From: Alphaproteobacteria bacterium
Lineage (GTDB): Bacteria; Pseudomonadota; Alphaproteobacteria; Rs-D84
DNA length: 64,000 nucleotides
Direction: 5' to 3'
Assembly: GCA_017503725.1 (NCBI GenBank)
Contig: JAFVSL010000006.1
Coordinates: 1-64,000 of the forward strand
Shown here: positions 53,573 through 61,981 of the stretch, in pieces
Layout: every line of letters begins with the position of its first letter
Position numbering within the stretch: the stretch's first letter is position 1
Made by a program: the position numbers and the translations under genes
The notes under the pieces: generated by a model
Databases searched by the model: none
Told to the model about the DNA's origin: nothing
The model's input: the letters and a program-made list of their open reading frames with translations, nothing else

Positions 53573-55162
53573 TTATACAAACTTTTCCGGGACCAGGCTG
53601 CATATCGATTTCCAAACACGCCGGAAAATGGATGTGTCAGGTGCACGCTTGTGAACCTGGGGCTTTTTATCGCCGGGGCGACTGCCGGTCCAGACGGGAT
53701 CTCCGTCTTCATCCAGTGTGACACGCCACGACGTCTGGGTGTCTTTTAAAATCATCGCACGCAGTTTGTCTGCAAAATCACGACTTTCGAAAATGGCCAC
53801 ATTTTCCGTGTTGTAATATGCACTGCGTGGATCCAGGTTGAAACTGCCTATCCAGGAAATGTCATCGTCAAACACCATTGTCTTGCTGTGCAGAACCGAA
53901 AAACTGGATTGTTTTCTTTCGCGGTCGTGTTCTTTCCCGCGTAAATTTTCCGCAGACACCATAAATTCGTACACATCCGCCCCTGATTCAATCAGTTGCT
54001 TGCGATACTTTTCCCATTTTGCATACACCGTCGGTGCATTTGTAGATGCCAACGAATTCGTGACAATCGTCATATGTACGCCCGATTTTTCTTCGTGCAA
54101 CATATGTTCCAAGCCCCCTTGGCCCGGGACAAAGTACGCCGCCGACATATAAACAGATTTATCCGTTTTATCCCACAGGTGTTGTAACGCACGAACGATG
54201 TCACCACGATATGCCTCTTTTTCATCCATTGACATTTCAACCTTTTGTGGTGGGTCGGCCAAGAATTTTCCGCGCCCCCAACTAAAATCAAATTTCTTGG
54301 TTTGATATTCACGTTGGGCCATTGCGATGATGTTGTTGTACCGATTAACTTCTTCTGCACTTTTTTCGGCGATTTTTGCAAATTCGCGTTCCAGTTTCTT
54401 TAATCCGCGCTTGGTCTGGGCGCGTGGGAATGCCGCCGCCGGAATAGACAGGTGGTGGTTCCAGTATTCGTCGAAACTTTTTGTCGCGTGGCGTGTCATT
54501 TCACCAATAAACAAAACGTCAGTATCTGAAAAATTCGACGCCGTTTCTGGATAGAAATAGTTACTGCCGACATTGCGACCACCGGTGATGTACGCAACAT
54601 TGTCCACGATGAACAATTTATTATGCATACGCGAATTCAGGCGATTAAAGTCCATCATAAACTGTGGATAATAAAACAGTTTTGTACGATTTTTAACGGT
54701 ATTGAAAACCTTGACCTCTATATTCGGGTGCTGGTTCAGTAACATTACATCCACAATATCAGATTTTGTTCCGTAATCATCCAGCAAAATTCGTACTTTG
54801 ACCCCGCGGTCTGCGGCATTTTTAAGTTCGCCGATTAAAACCTTGGACGAGAAATCATTACTATAAATATAGGTCTGCAAATCAATCGTCTTGGTCGCCA
54901 TACGTGCAAACGCGGAACGGATAACAAACGCAGACAGTCCGTCTTCGATTAACGTTGCGCCCGACACATCGTCGCCCGCCGCCAGTTCGGCTGCATAGCA
55001 TTTTGCAATCGGCGTTTCGTATGGGTTATATTGAAAGTCGTGTGGGGTAACCTTGGCCGAATAGCCGTCCAGGCGTTTGTCACTGGTTGTTGTTGGTACG
55101 GTCGTGCACCCAATCAGTGGCAGACACAATATAAACATCGAAACTTTTTTTAATATGTTCAA
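53573..55162 (-). CDS. phospholipase D-family lipoprotein (ClsC/YmdC-like)
   Basis: 529 residues. The signal peptide ends in the lipobox LIGC, so Cys19 would be lipidated. Two HKD motifs are present: HNKLFIVDNVAYITGGRN (His180, Lys182) and HSKTMVFDDDISWIGSFNLDPRS near residue 430. This two-domain pattern with an N-terminal lipobox matches the YmdC/ClsC type of cardiolipin synthases and related PLD lipoproteins. Cardiolipin synthesis from phosphatidylglycerol or phosphatidylethanolamine is the likely role; a secreted phospholipase cannot be ruled out. A partner like YmdB is not nearby. Confidence 0.88.
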   Translation of the reverse strand: MNILKKVSMFILCLPLIGCTTVPTTTSDKRLDGYSAKVTPHDFQYNPYETPIAKCYAAELAAGDDVSGATLIEDGLSAFVIRSAFARMATKTIDLQTYIYSNDFSSKVLIGELKNAADRGVKVRILLDDYGTKSDIVDVMLLNQHPNIEVKVFNTVKNRTKLFYYPQFMMDFNRLNSRMHNKLFIVDNVAYITGGRNVGSNYFYPETASNFSDTDVLFIGEMTRHATKSFDEYWNHHLSIPAAAFPRAQTKRGLKKLEREFAKIAEKSAEEVNRYNNIIAMAQREYQTKKFDFSWGRGKFLADPPQKVEMSMDEKEAYRGDIVRALQHLWDKTDKSVYMSAAYFVPGQGGLEHMLHEEKSGVHMTIVTNSLASTNAPTVYAKWEKYRKQLIESGADVYEFMVSAENLRGKEHDRERKQSSFSVLHSKTMVFDDDISWIGSFNLDPRSAYYNTENVAIFESRDFADKLRAMILKDTQTSWRVTLDEDGDPVWTGSRPGDKKPQVHKRAPDTSIFRRVWKSICSLVPEKFV

Positions 55163-55219
55163 CTTTTTTACCCCCGTGATTATATAGTATAGTACAAATA
55201 AAAAGCATTTTACAAGTTA

Positions 55220-55244
55220 AATTCATTATATTTTTTAATGAATT
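55220..55244. repeat. AT-rich inverted repeat between divergent genes
   Basis: AATTCATTA/TAATGAATT, perfect, with a 7-base loop. It lies between the PLD gene and the divergent 700-residue secreted protein gene and may be a regulatory site. The rest of the 190-base gap is AT-rich with no gene. Confidence 0.4.
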
Positions 55245-55298
55245 AGGATTTAAATCAGTCCTATCAAATAAATTAAAGTTTTCTGTCAATTTTTTTGC

Positions 55299-55327
55299 TT
55301 GTCTGAATTTGCGCTATGTGATAAAAT
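55299..55327 (+). promoter_or_regulatory. promoter of the 700-residue secreted protein
   Basis: TTGTCT, a 17-base spacer and TAAAAT; leader about 20 bases with GAAGGGAAG before the ATG at 55355. Confidence 0.65.
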
Positions 55328-55354
55328 GCAATATCAGAGAAGGGAAGAAAAAAT

Positions 55355-57457
55355 ATGAAAAGATTTGTTGCAGTATTAAGTGGATTGCTGGTAATGCCCG
55401 CATTTGCTGAGGTTGCGCCTGTTTACTATGACGACGTAATCGAATATTCTGATGCCGAAATGTATGACGGTGATGTCGTCGTTGATGACGAATTCGTCGT
55501 CGAGGGCGAAGAAAAAAATGTCGCGGCACCAAGTGTACCGGCACGTAATACGAATCGTTCTTCAACGCGTGCAACACGTTCATTGCCGACCGCTTCGACA
55601 TCTGGGGCGACAACGCGTGCGTCAAATACGGCACCATCGCGTGCGGTTGCATCACGTGCGGCGGCCAATATTTCCCAAACGCGCAGTGCTATGACCCGCG
55701 GAACTGCAACCCGTGGTGCGGCATCACGTGCGGCGACTTCCCAAAACGTTTCCACGCGTCGTGCGACGACTACGTCGCCGGCGACAACCGCCCGTGCGGG
55801 TACGGTATCTATTACACAAACTGATACGGTTAATACACCATTGTATACCGGTCGCGTTGGTACGCGTACGGTTGGTGCGGCATCTGTTCGTGCACGTGTG
55901 CCATCTGTTCGTGTTTCCAACACGGTAAGTACAGAGGCTACGCCCGTCACCGTCGAAGATGTTACAACATCAATGGATGAATTGGCGCAAATCACCGATT
56001 TTTGCAAGGCGCAGTATACCGAATGTATGGATAACTTCTGTAATGTCCTGGACGATAATCAGGGGCGTTGCTCTTGCTCTAAGAATGTAAAAAATTATGC
56101 CAAAACCGAAGAAGCGTTAAAGGCCGCCACTGAAAACCTGCAAGACGTTGCACAAAAGATTCAGTATATCGGTTTGACCGGCGATGAAATTGACACACTG
56201 TTTGCCCAGACAGAGGCGGAAATGCAAATGCAGGGTTCCAGTGACAGTTCGCAAATCAAAAACGATTTGGACAAGATTAAAAATATGATTGTTGATGTTA
56301 AATCTGGTACGGCCTCTTCGTCCGAGATTTCATCGGGCATCAGTATGGATTTGTCTGGCTTGTTAGACTTTAATATCGGCAGTACTGGTTTCGATCTGAC
56401 CGGATTGTTTGGAACAACAACGACCAACACGTCCAGCATTTCCAATCAGCGTGGCGAAGAACTATACAAAACTGCGGCATCACGCTGCAAAGCGGCGGTT
56501 TTAAACAATTGTGCGTCCCAGGGCGTAGATATTGCCGTTATCACAAATTCATATGATTTGGAAATTGATAAACAATGTGTTGCATACGAACGCTCATTGA
56601 CGGATGCAAACGATCAAATGCGCGCGACGGTTCGTAATGCACAATCCGTTCTGCAAAAGGCACGTTTAATGGTTGCGCAGCAAAAGAATTCTTACGACCT
56701 GCGTGGCTGCGTAAATGCGTTGGATTCATGTATGCAGGATGACTTTGTATGTGGAACAGACTATGAAAACTGTCTGGATCCATCCGGTAAATACATCGTT
56801 AATGGTGAGGTCGTTACTGGTTCCCAGCCGGGACGCTCTTATGCGGACAACGCTGATACAGCAGGGTTGGTGGAAACCTGTAATAAATATGGTCTTTATG
56901 CCACCTGGTCTAAAGATGGTAAGGAGAACGACGACAAAACACACGCGTGGTGTTCTGTTGCGGATTCTACAAATGGGGGCAAGGTATTCAATTTAAATGA
57001 TTATATTGACAAAACGGTTACTTCTGAAACAGATCCAGCGGCTACAGATTTTGTTATGTCTCGGTATTTGTTGAACAAGATTGGTTATGTTGATACAGAG
57101 GGCAAAAGCAAGGGTATGTGTATCTCGATTCTTAACAAGTGCCAGGATTATACCTATGTTGATGGTGCATACAAGGTAGATAACCAGGTTGTAAAAGAAT
57201 TCTTGCGTCGTACCCTGACCCAGATCAAGGTCGCCCAGGATGATGTTATTGCGGATTATGCCGAAAATTGTACGGGCGAGGTTACATCTTGTCTGAACCA
57301 AAACAATTACACGGCGGCGCCAAATATTGCGGTTAATGCGTGTCGCTCGGCGATTATAACGTGTATGTCTGTAAATGGTGATACGTCTGGAAGCCCTCAG
57401 CCAGCTGCAATGCTTGATTGGGTTGAAAAAGTTCTTGGACTGGATTCCGCTGAATAA
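55355..57457 (+). CDS. large secreted Cys-rich protein, lineage-specific family (paralogue 2)
   Basis: 700 residues. Signal peptide 1-19 (ends PAFA). An acidic stretch (DDVIEYSDAEMYDGDVVVDDE) is followed by a Thr/Ala/Arg/Ser low-complexity region (about 55-205). The conserved core starts at Cys217 with C-x6-C-x4-C-x9-C-x-C, as in the protein at 16952, and both then share LDSCM-x-DD-x-VC, SYDL/NYDL-EIDK-type segments and a final Cys-bearing helix pair (AENC...SCL). This copy lacks the EGF-like tail. Unlike its paralogue it has a normal ribosome site. No known family recognised; disulfide-bonded envelope or surface protein is inferred. Confidence 0.85.
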   Translation: MKRFVAVLSGLLVMPAFAEVAPVYYDDVIEYSDAEMYDGDVVVDDEFVVEGEEKNVAAPSVPARNTNRSSTRATRSLPTASTSGATTRASNTAPSRAVASRAAANISQTRSAMTRGTATRGAASRAATSQNVSTRRATTTSPATTARAGTVSITQTDTVNTPLYTGRVGTRTVGAASVRARVPSVRVSNTVSTEATPVTVEDVTTSMDELAQITDFCKAQYTECMDNFCNVLDDNQGRCSCSKNVKNYAKTEEALKAATENLQDVAQKIQYIGLTGDEIDTLFAQTEAEMQMQGSSDSSQIKNDLDKIKNMIVDVKSGTASSSEISSGISMDLSGLLDFNIGSTGFDLTGLFGTTTTNTSSISNQRGEELYKTAASRCKAAVLNNCASQGVDIAVITNSYDLEIDKQCVAYERSLTDANDQMRATVRNAQSVLQKARLMVAQQKNSYDLRGCVNALDSCMQDDFVCGTDYENCLDPSGKYIVNGEVVTGSQPGRSYADNADTAGLVETCNKYGLYATWSKDGKENDDKTHAWCSVADSTNGGKVFNLNDYIDKTVTSETDPAATDFVMSRYLLNKIGYVDTEGKSKGMCISILNKCQDYTYVDGAYKVDNQVVKEFLRRTLTQIKVAQDDVIADYAENCTGEVTSCLNQNNYTAAPNIAVNACRSAIITCMSVNGDTSGSPQPAAMLDWVEKVLGLDSAE

Positions 57458-57469
57458 ACCAAAGGTAAT

Positions 57470-57497
57470 AAAAAATCCCCCAAACGGGGGATTTTTA
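57470..57497. terminator. bidirectional terminator
   Basis: AAATCCCCC/GGGGGATTT with an AAAC-type loop, shared by the secreted-protein gene and the convergent small membrane gene. Confidence 0.9.
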
Positions 57498-57821
57498 ATG
57501 TGCTGTCACGTGTAATATCACACTTAGTACAAACAATATCGTAATTACGGACATTATAATCTTTTGGGTGCGGTGCGATTTATCGCCATCGCAATGTTCG
57601 CATTTGCACCGACAGTCGCGCGCCACCATATACCACGACAGGGCCAACAACGCCCCCGACACAACAAATAAAAATGGTTCCCATTCGTGCGGGATTAAAT
57701 GAAAGTGCGCAGATTCCGGCGCAATCAATCCAATAACCGACAATGCAATTGGCACGCCACAACAGAATATGTGTGGCACAATTGATGCGATAATCCCAAT
57801 TTTAACGGCTTTGTTTTTCAT
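57495..57821 (-). CDS. small Cys-containing membrane protein (MerC/MerT-like)
   Basis: 108 residues, three predicted membrane helices. Helix 1 holds IVPHIFCCGVPIALSVIG with a Cys-Cys pair and a nearby His, the layout of MerC/MerT-type metal transporters. A cytosolic or periplasmic loop has CRCKCEHCDGDKSH, a possible metal site. The ATG at 57821 is chosen because AAAGGG lies seven to eight bases before it; an open frame extends to 57956. Heavy-metal handling is suggested by these motifs, not shown. It is divergent from the DUF3419-like pair. Confidence 0.7.
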   Translation of the reverse strand: MKNKAVKIGIIASIVPHIFCCGVPIALSVIGLIAPESAHFHLIPHEWEPFLFVVSGALLALSWYMVARDCRCKCEHCDGDKSHRTQKIIMSVITILFVLSVILHVTAH

Positions 57822-57901
57822 TCGTTTTCCCTTTATGTGCGTGAAATTATAGTAAATTTTTTTGCCCTGTAAATCATAAAATAATAAGATAAAAATCCAT
57901 A

Positions 57902-57931
57902 TTGACAAAAATGAATAATGTGCTATATAAT
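57902..57931 (+). promoter_or_regulatory. promoter of the DUF3419-like pair
   Basis: TTGACA with TATAAT (18-base spacer) or TATATA (16-base). The start would be at about 57937-57939, directly at the ATG at 57940, with no ribosome site: a leaderless mRNA. Confidence 0.75.
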
Positions 57932-57939
57932 TAAGTATT

Positions 57940-58869
57940 ATGTTTGATGTAATCAAAACCGCATATGCATTAAAAAATGGTGTAAGTCAGCGCAGTGTTT
58001 ATAACTGGCACGCGCCCGTGTTTTTGTTTACAAATGAAAATATATCTGGGTATTTATCGCAAATGAATGATGTGGCGGACAAAAATGTTTTAACCGTCAC
58101 CGGCAGTGGCGATCACGCCTTTGAATGTTTGATTCGTGGTGCCAAAAATGTTGATACATTTGACGTAAACTATCTGCAGGGGCATATTTTGGAATTAAAG
58201 TCCAAGATGATAAAGCATCTGCCGTATTTATCATTTATGCATTTCTTTTTTAACGAGGCAGATTTTTTTAATCGTGACATTATAAAGCCCATATGGCATA
58301 AATTTTCGCCGGCACTTAAAATATTTTTGAACAAGTATTACAAGATGCGCAACCGCTCTTTGTTTCGATATCGCGCCGCGCAATCTGTATTTTATGACAT
58401 TGATAAAATATCGTATATCAATGATGTTACGGCATATTCGTATCTATCACATATAATGCCCGACAAGATTGGTTTTACGCACACAGATCTGATGAATATT
58501 ACCAATCGTTGCAACACGGTGTATGACACGATTTTATTATCGAATATATCCGAATATATGTTCGAAGAAATTCCAGACACCGCCGGACGGATTATGGCAT
58601 TCTATGACAATGTGATAACGCCGATTGCGGACCAGAATCTGAACGCCAACAACGGTCAGATTTGTTTTAACTATGCCTGGTGTGCGAATACGGCTGATTA
58701 TCGCACAATGATTGACGCGATTCAGCAATATATGAAATACCGGATTGATGATTTTTGCCCCCTGGAACATAAAATCGATATGGTTACAGTCCCAACCGTG
58801 TATAACAGTGTGATGAATCCCGGTGCGGGGATGGATGTAGCACTGACTTTTAGTCAAAAGGTGCGATAA
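57940..58869 (+). CDS. DUF3419-like SAM-dependent transferase, copy 1
   Basis: 309 residues, cytosolic. A Rossmann-type SAM site is visible: VLTVTGSGDHAFECLIRGAKNVDTFDVN (Gly-Ser-Gly-Asp at 55-58, Asp72 and Asp75-x-Asn77). This resembles BtaA-type DUF3419 enzymes, which transfer the 3-amino-3-carboxypropyl group of SAM, for example to diacylglycerol. The second half (LLSNISEYMFEEIPD) has the post-motif region of such transferases. Sequence similarity is seen only in these motifs, so substrate and even reaction are open. The next gene is a paralogue that starts on the base after its stop codon. Confidence 0.7.
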   Translation: MFDVIKTAYALKNGVSQRSVYNWHAPVFLFTNENISGYLSQMNDVADKNVLTVTGSGDHAFECLIRGAKNVDTFDVNYLQGHILELKSKMIKHLPYLSFMHFFFNEADFFNRDIIKPIWHKFSPALKIFLNKYYKMRNRSLFRYRAAQSVFYDIDKISYINDVTAYSYLSHIMPDKIGFTHTDLMNITNRCNTVYDTILLSNISEYMFEEIPDTAGRIMAFYDNVITPIADQNLNANNGQICFNYAWCANTADYRTMIDAIQQYMKYRIDDFCPLEHKIDMVTVPTVYNSVMNPGAGMDVALTFSQKVR

Positions 58870-59784
58870 ATGTTTCAGCGTATGCCCGATTTTAACCAAG
58901 ATACAATTTGTTCCAGCCAGGGCTATCAAAAAGACCTGGAAGTGTTCCTGTTTTCAAATGAAAATGTTGCGGGATATCTTGATAATTTTGATTTGGGCGG
59001 CAAAATCATATTGTCGGTGGGGGCATCTGGTGACCATATGTTTGAATGCTATGCACGCGGCGCAAAACACGTGGACACATTTGATATAAATTATCGCCAG
59101 AAACCAATCATAGAATTAAAAAATCATATGATTAAAAATGTCCCATATGAAGATTTTTTAAAATTCTTTTTCACCAAAGAATATTTTTTTGACCCACAAA
59201 TAATCAAACCGATTATGCCACTGTTTTCATCATCGTTGCGTATGTTTATGGACCTGTATTACAGTATGGGTAATGCCGGTCGTAAAATGTTTGCGTATCA
59301 TGGTCGGCTGGACCATATGGCCCATTATGATAACAAGTATTATTCAGACGCGGCAAGATATGATCGGTTGGCGTCAAAATTGCCACAAAATATCAGTTTT
59401 AAACACCTGGATATTACGGGTGTATCTGCAAACTTTACACGAAAATATGATTTTATTATGCTGTCGAATATTTTTGATTTTCAGCACAGTGAAATATCAG
59501 ACGGTTGTCGGGCGTTAAATCAGTTCTATAAGGGCACGCTGGGTGAATTGGCGCGCAATAATCTAAGGGCGGATGGTGGAATAATATTATTAGAATATAT
59601 GTGGGGCAATAACGCATCAACGCGTGATCAAATGTGGGATGCGTGGCAAAAATTTGCCACCAAGCAAAATTCAAAAACGCACGCCACCGGCCACAAGATG
59701 GATAATTGTTTTGTAAAACCTATGATGGGCAGCAAACGCTATGACAATGTCCTTTATATGACCCAGAATCAAAAAATCAAATAA
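58870..59784 (+). CDS. DUF3419-like SAM-dependent transferase, copy 2
   Basis: 304 residues. Paralogue of the preceding gene: ENVAGYLDNF, LSVGASGDHMFECYARGAKHVDTFDIN, IIELKNHMIKNVPY...FLKFFF and LSNIFDF align with ENISGYLSQM, VTGSGDHAFECLIRGAKNVDTFDVN and so on in copy 1, at moderate identity. Both keep the Gly-Ser/Ala-Gly-Asp and Asp-x-Asn residues. The tandem layout with no gap suggests an old duplication and a heterodimer or two steps of one pathway. No ribosome site of its own is visible; translation is probably coupled to copy 1. Confidence 0.7.
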   Translation: MFQRMPDFNQDTICSSQGYQKDLEVFLFSNENVAGYLDNFDLGGKIILSVGASGDHMFECYARGAKHVDTFDINYRQKPIIELKNHMIKNVPYEDFLKFFFTKEYFFDPQIIKPIMPLFSSSLRMFMDLYYSMGNAGRKMFAYHGRLDHMAHYDNKYYSDAARYDRLASKLPQNISFKHLDITGVSANFTRKYDFIMLSNIFDFQHSEISDGCRALNQFYKGTLGELARNNLRADGGIILLEYMWGNNASTRDQMWDAWQKFATKQNSKTHATGHKMDNCFVKPMMGSKRYDNVLYMTQNQKIK

Positions 59785-59786
59785 TC

Positions 59787-59862
59787 TGGCATCCCCAACA
59801 GGAATCGAACCTGTATCTAATTCTTAGGAGGAATTTGTTCTATCCAATTGAACTATGGGGAC
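59787..59862 (-). tRNA. tRNA-Arg (anticodon CCT)
   Basis: 76 bases with encoded CCA (59787-59789). Acceptor GTCCCCA/TGGGGAT (first pair G-U), anticodon stem AATTC/GAATT with loop CTCCTAA giving CCT, T arm ACAGG-TTCGATT-CCTGT. Reads AGG codons. Confidence 0.93.
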
Positions 59863-59924
59863 ATAAATTCCTGGCAATATTAAAACAAATGAAACAGGTT
59901 AGCAATAATTTTATGTATTTGATA

Positions 59925-59953
59925 TTGACAGAATTTATATTTGTGCTATATAT
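59925..59953 (+). promoter_or_regulatory. promoter of the 626-residue unknown
   Basis: Perfect TTGACA (59925-59930) and TATATA/ATATAT at 16-17 bases; leader about 25 bases with AAAGGA. Confidence 0.7.
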
Positions 59954-59984
59954 TACTGGGATAATTAGAACAAAGGACTAAAAC

Positions 59985-61865
59985 GTGGCAGGCAAGCAGC
60001 AATATACAGCAACCATTGAACTTGGGGATGGCAAAGACATATTGACCGTAGATATGTTGAATTTGCCATATGATATGTTTGGACCAGATTTTCCGCTGGA
60101 AATAATTGGACCCGTTGATATGGGCAAGTGCAAGGGGCAACCATTGCCAGATATGACCGATGTTGTTATTTATGGCGAATTTGATTGTTCGACGTGCACT
60201 ATAAATTCAGACACAGTTTTACCAAAACAAATATCGACATTGATATGCAAGCATTCTATCAATAATCTTGATGTATTGGTTGGTATATTGCCACTTTCGT
60301 TGAAAAAGGTTGTTGTAAGACCCGCCATCATCAACGCCGTCAAAGACGGTATAAAGAAAAATGCAACCGATGACAGTGCATATCAAAGCGCCATTAGGTT
60401 TATGGATGCGTACCCAAATATTACGGTCACAGATGGCAAGAAAACACTGGCAGAAATTATCCAAGAGCATAAAAATACCAAAGAAGTGGCAAAGCCCAAG
60501 GTTACTGCGACCGCGCCCGTAACGCCACAAATAGAGGCGCAAACAGATGATTGGATGTCCGTGAATGATCTGGTGCCCGTGTGCGAAGAAAAACTGGGGG
60601 CGGATTTATTGGCGCGTCTGGACAAAGATTTGAAAAGATATATTCGCCAGGCTTTAACCAAAAAAAGTAATATGAACGTTGACGCGCGCGAAATGAAGCG
60701 GTCTGACGGAACCGTGGTCAAATGTATCCACAAAGACGATATTGTGCGTGTTGTCGAATATATTGCGCAGTCTGTTGTTTCGCAAGATAGCGCAACCGCA
60801 ACACAGCCTGTGCCAAAGAAAAAAACTGCAAACGCCAGCGTTACGCCAAAGGCAACAACCGAACCGCGAAAATATTATATCGATAATCGTGAAATCGAAC
60901 GCGTTAAAATAAAGAAATATATATCCAAATCCGCTTGGGGACAGATTTTGTCCAAGGTTGGTAAAAACATAACCGCTTTGTTGGATATATTACAAGACAT
61001 AGAAAACATCAACGTCAATCCCGCATTGGCGCATACCGCATCTGGCCAGGTTGCGTTTATCAAAGATGGCGCGGTCCAGGTTTCACCAACTGTTGGCTTT
61101 AAAAACGGTCGCTGTCTGGCCCAGGGGTTTGGCACACTGGATGATCGTCCGCGTATCGTATGGGGGATTTGTGGTAATACATTTGTTTGTCAGAACTTTT
61201 ATCCCGCGCACGAGGGCAAGGTAAAGTTAGAATATAACACATTGCTGCGAACCATTGATATTGATATAACCAAGATTGACCTAGAAGAATATTTATTGGT
61301 TACCGATTTGATAAAGGAAATCAAGGTCGCGCGCCCCATCCCAAAGGAAGAGGTTAAACCAACACCCGTCATAACGGATGCGCCCGTCACGTCCGCACCA
61401 AAATCGGATACGGCCCCCGTCATTGAAATGGATACGACACCCGCGCCAACTGTGGCCCCAGATGTGATTCCCGCGGAACCAAAGCCGGAAACCAAAGTAA
61501 AGCGTCCGCGTATTGTTCGGACCCCTGTCGAAACACGGGTTGAGGTTCCGTCGCCCGTTAAAATTGCTGTGGATACGCCCGTCAAAGAAGATGTCGCGCC
61601 CGTCGCGCGCACATATAAATGGGCATCGCTGTATCATCTTAACGGTCGATTGATTGCCAAATACAATGCAACCGTTCGGCATCAACAGGAATTGTTGCAG
61701 GCACTGTCGACGCAAACGGACACTGAATTGTTATTGCAAACAACCCAAAAATTACAACAGGTTCTTGAAACCAAGAAAAAGATTGAGGCCGCCCGCAAAG
61801 AACTTGAACAAAAGAACGACGAGTTATTTGATTTTATTGACAAGATTCATCAGATGTTGCACTAA
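59985..61865 (+). CDS. large multi-domain protein of unknown function
   Basis: 626 residues, no signal peptide or membrane helix, GTG start with AAAGGA at 59973-59978. Domain-like segments are separated by linkers: 1-160 (IYGEFDCSTCTINSDTVLPKQ, beta-rich); 185-265 (DWMSVNDLVPVCEEKLG, then ALTKKSNMNVDAREMKRSDGTVVKCI, helix-rich, DNA-binding-like look); 295-450 (YYIDNREIERVKIKKYISKSAWGQIL, then RIVWGICGNTFVCQNF); a Pro/Thr/Val linker (450-545); and a C-terminal coiled coil (560-626, TQKLQQVLETKKKIEAARKELEQ). I recognise no family. It stands alone with a strong promoter. An effector or scaffold is conceivable but not supported directly. Confidence 0.75.
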   Translation: MAGKQQYTATIELGDGKDILTVDMLNLPYDMFGPDFPLEIIGPVDMGKCKGQPLPDMTDVVIYGEFDCSTCTINSDTVLPKQISTLICKHSINNLDVLVGILPLSLKKVVVRPAIINAVKDGIKKNATDDSAYQSAIRFMDAYPNITVTDGKKTLAEIIQEHKNTKEVAKPKVTATAPVTPQIEAQTDDWMSVNDLVPVCEEKLGADLLARLDKDLKRYIRQALTKKSNMNVDAREMKRSDGTVVKCIHKDDIVRVVEYIAQSVVSQDSATATQPVPKKKTANASVTPKATTEPRKYYIDNREIERVKIKKYISKSAWGQILSKVGKNITALLDILQDIENINVNPALAHTASGQVAFIKDGAVQVSPTVGFKNGRCLAQGFGTLDDRPRIVWGICGNTFVCQNFYPAHEGKVKLEYNTLLRTIDIDITKIDLEEYLLVTDLIKEIKVARPIPKEEVKPTPVITDAPVTSAPKSDTAPVIEMDTTPAPTVAPDVIPAEPKPETKVKRPRIVRTPVETRVEVPSPVKIAVDTPVKEDVAPVARTYKWASLYHLNGRLIAKYNATVRHQQELLQALSTQTDTELLLQTTQKLQQVLETKKKIEAARKELEQKNDELFDFIDKIHQMLH

Positions 61866-61872
61866 ACCCAGG

Positions 61873-61899
61873 CACCGCATATCGCGGTGTTTTTTTTAT
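61873..61899 (+). terminator. terminator
   Basis: CACCGC/GCGGTG with an ATATC loop and eight T. Confidence 0.85.
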
Positions 61900-61981
61900 T
61901 CTAAAAATCATATTGCAAGATGTTTTTTGCGTCTGTATAATGCGTTGGCAAAAAAATCAAAGGGCAGGGGACCGTATCTCT

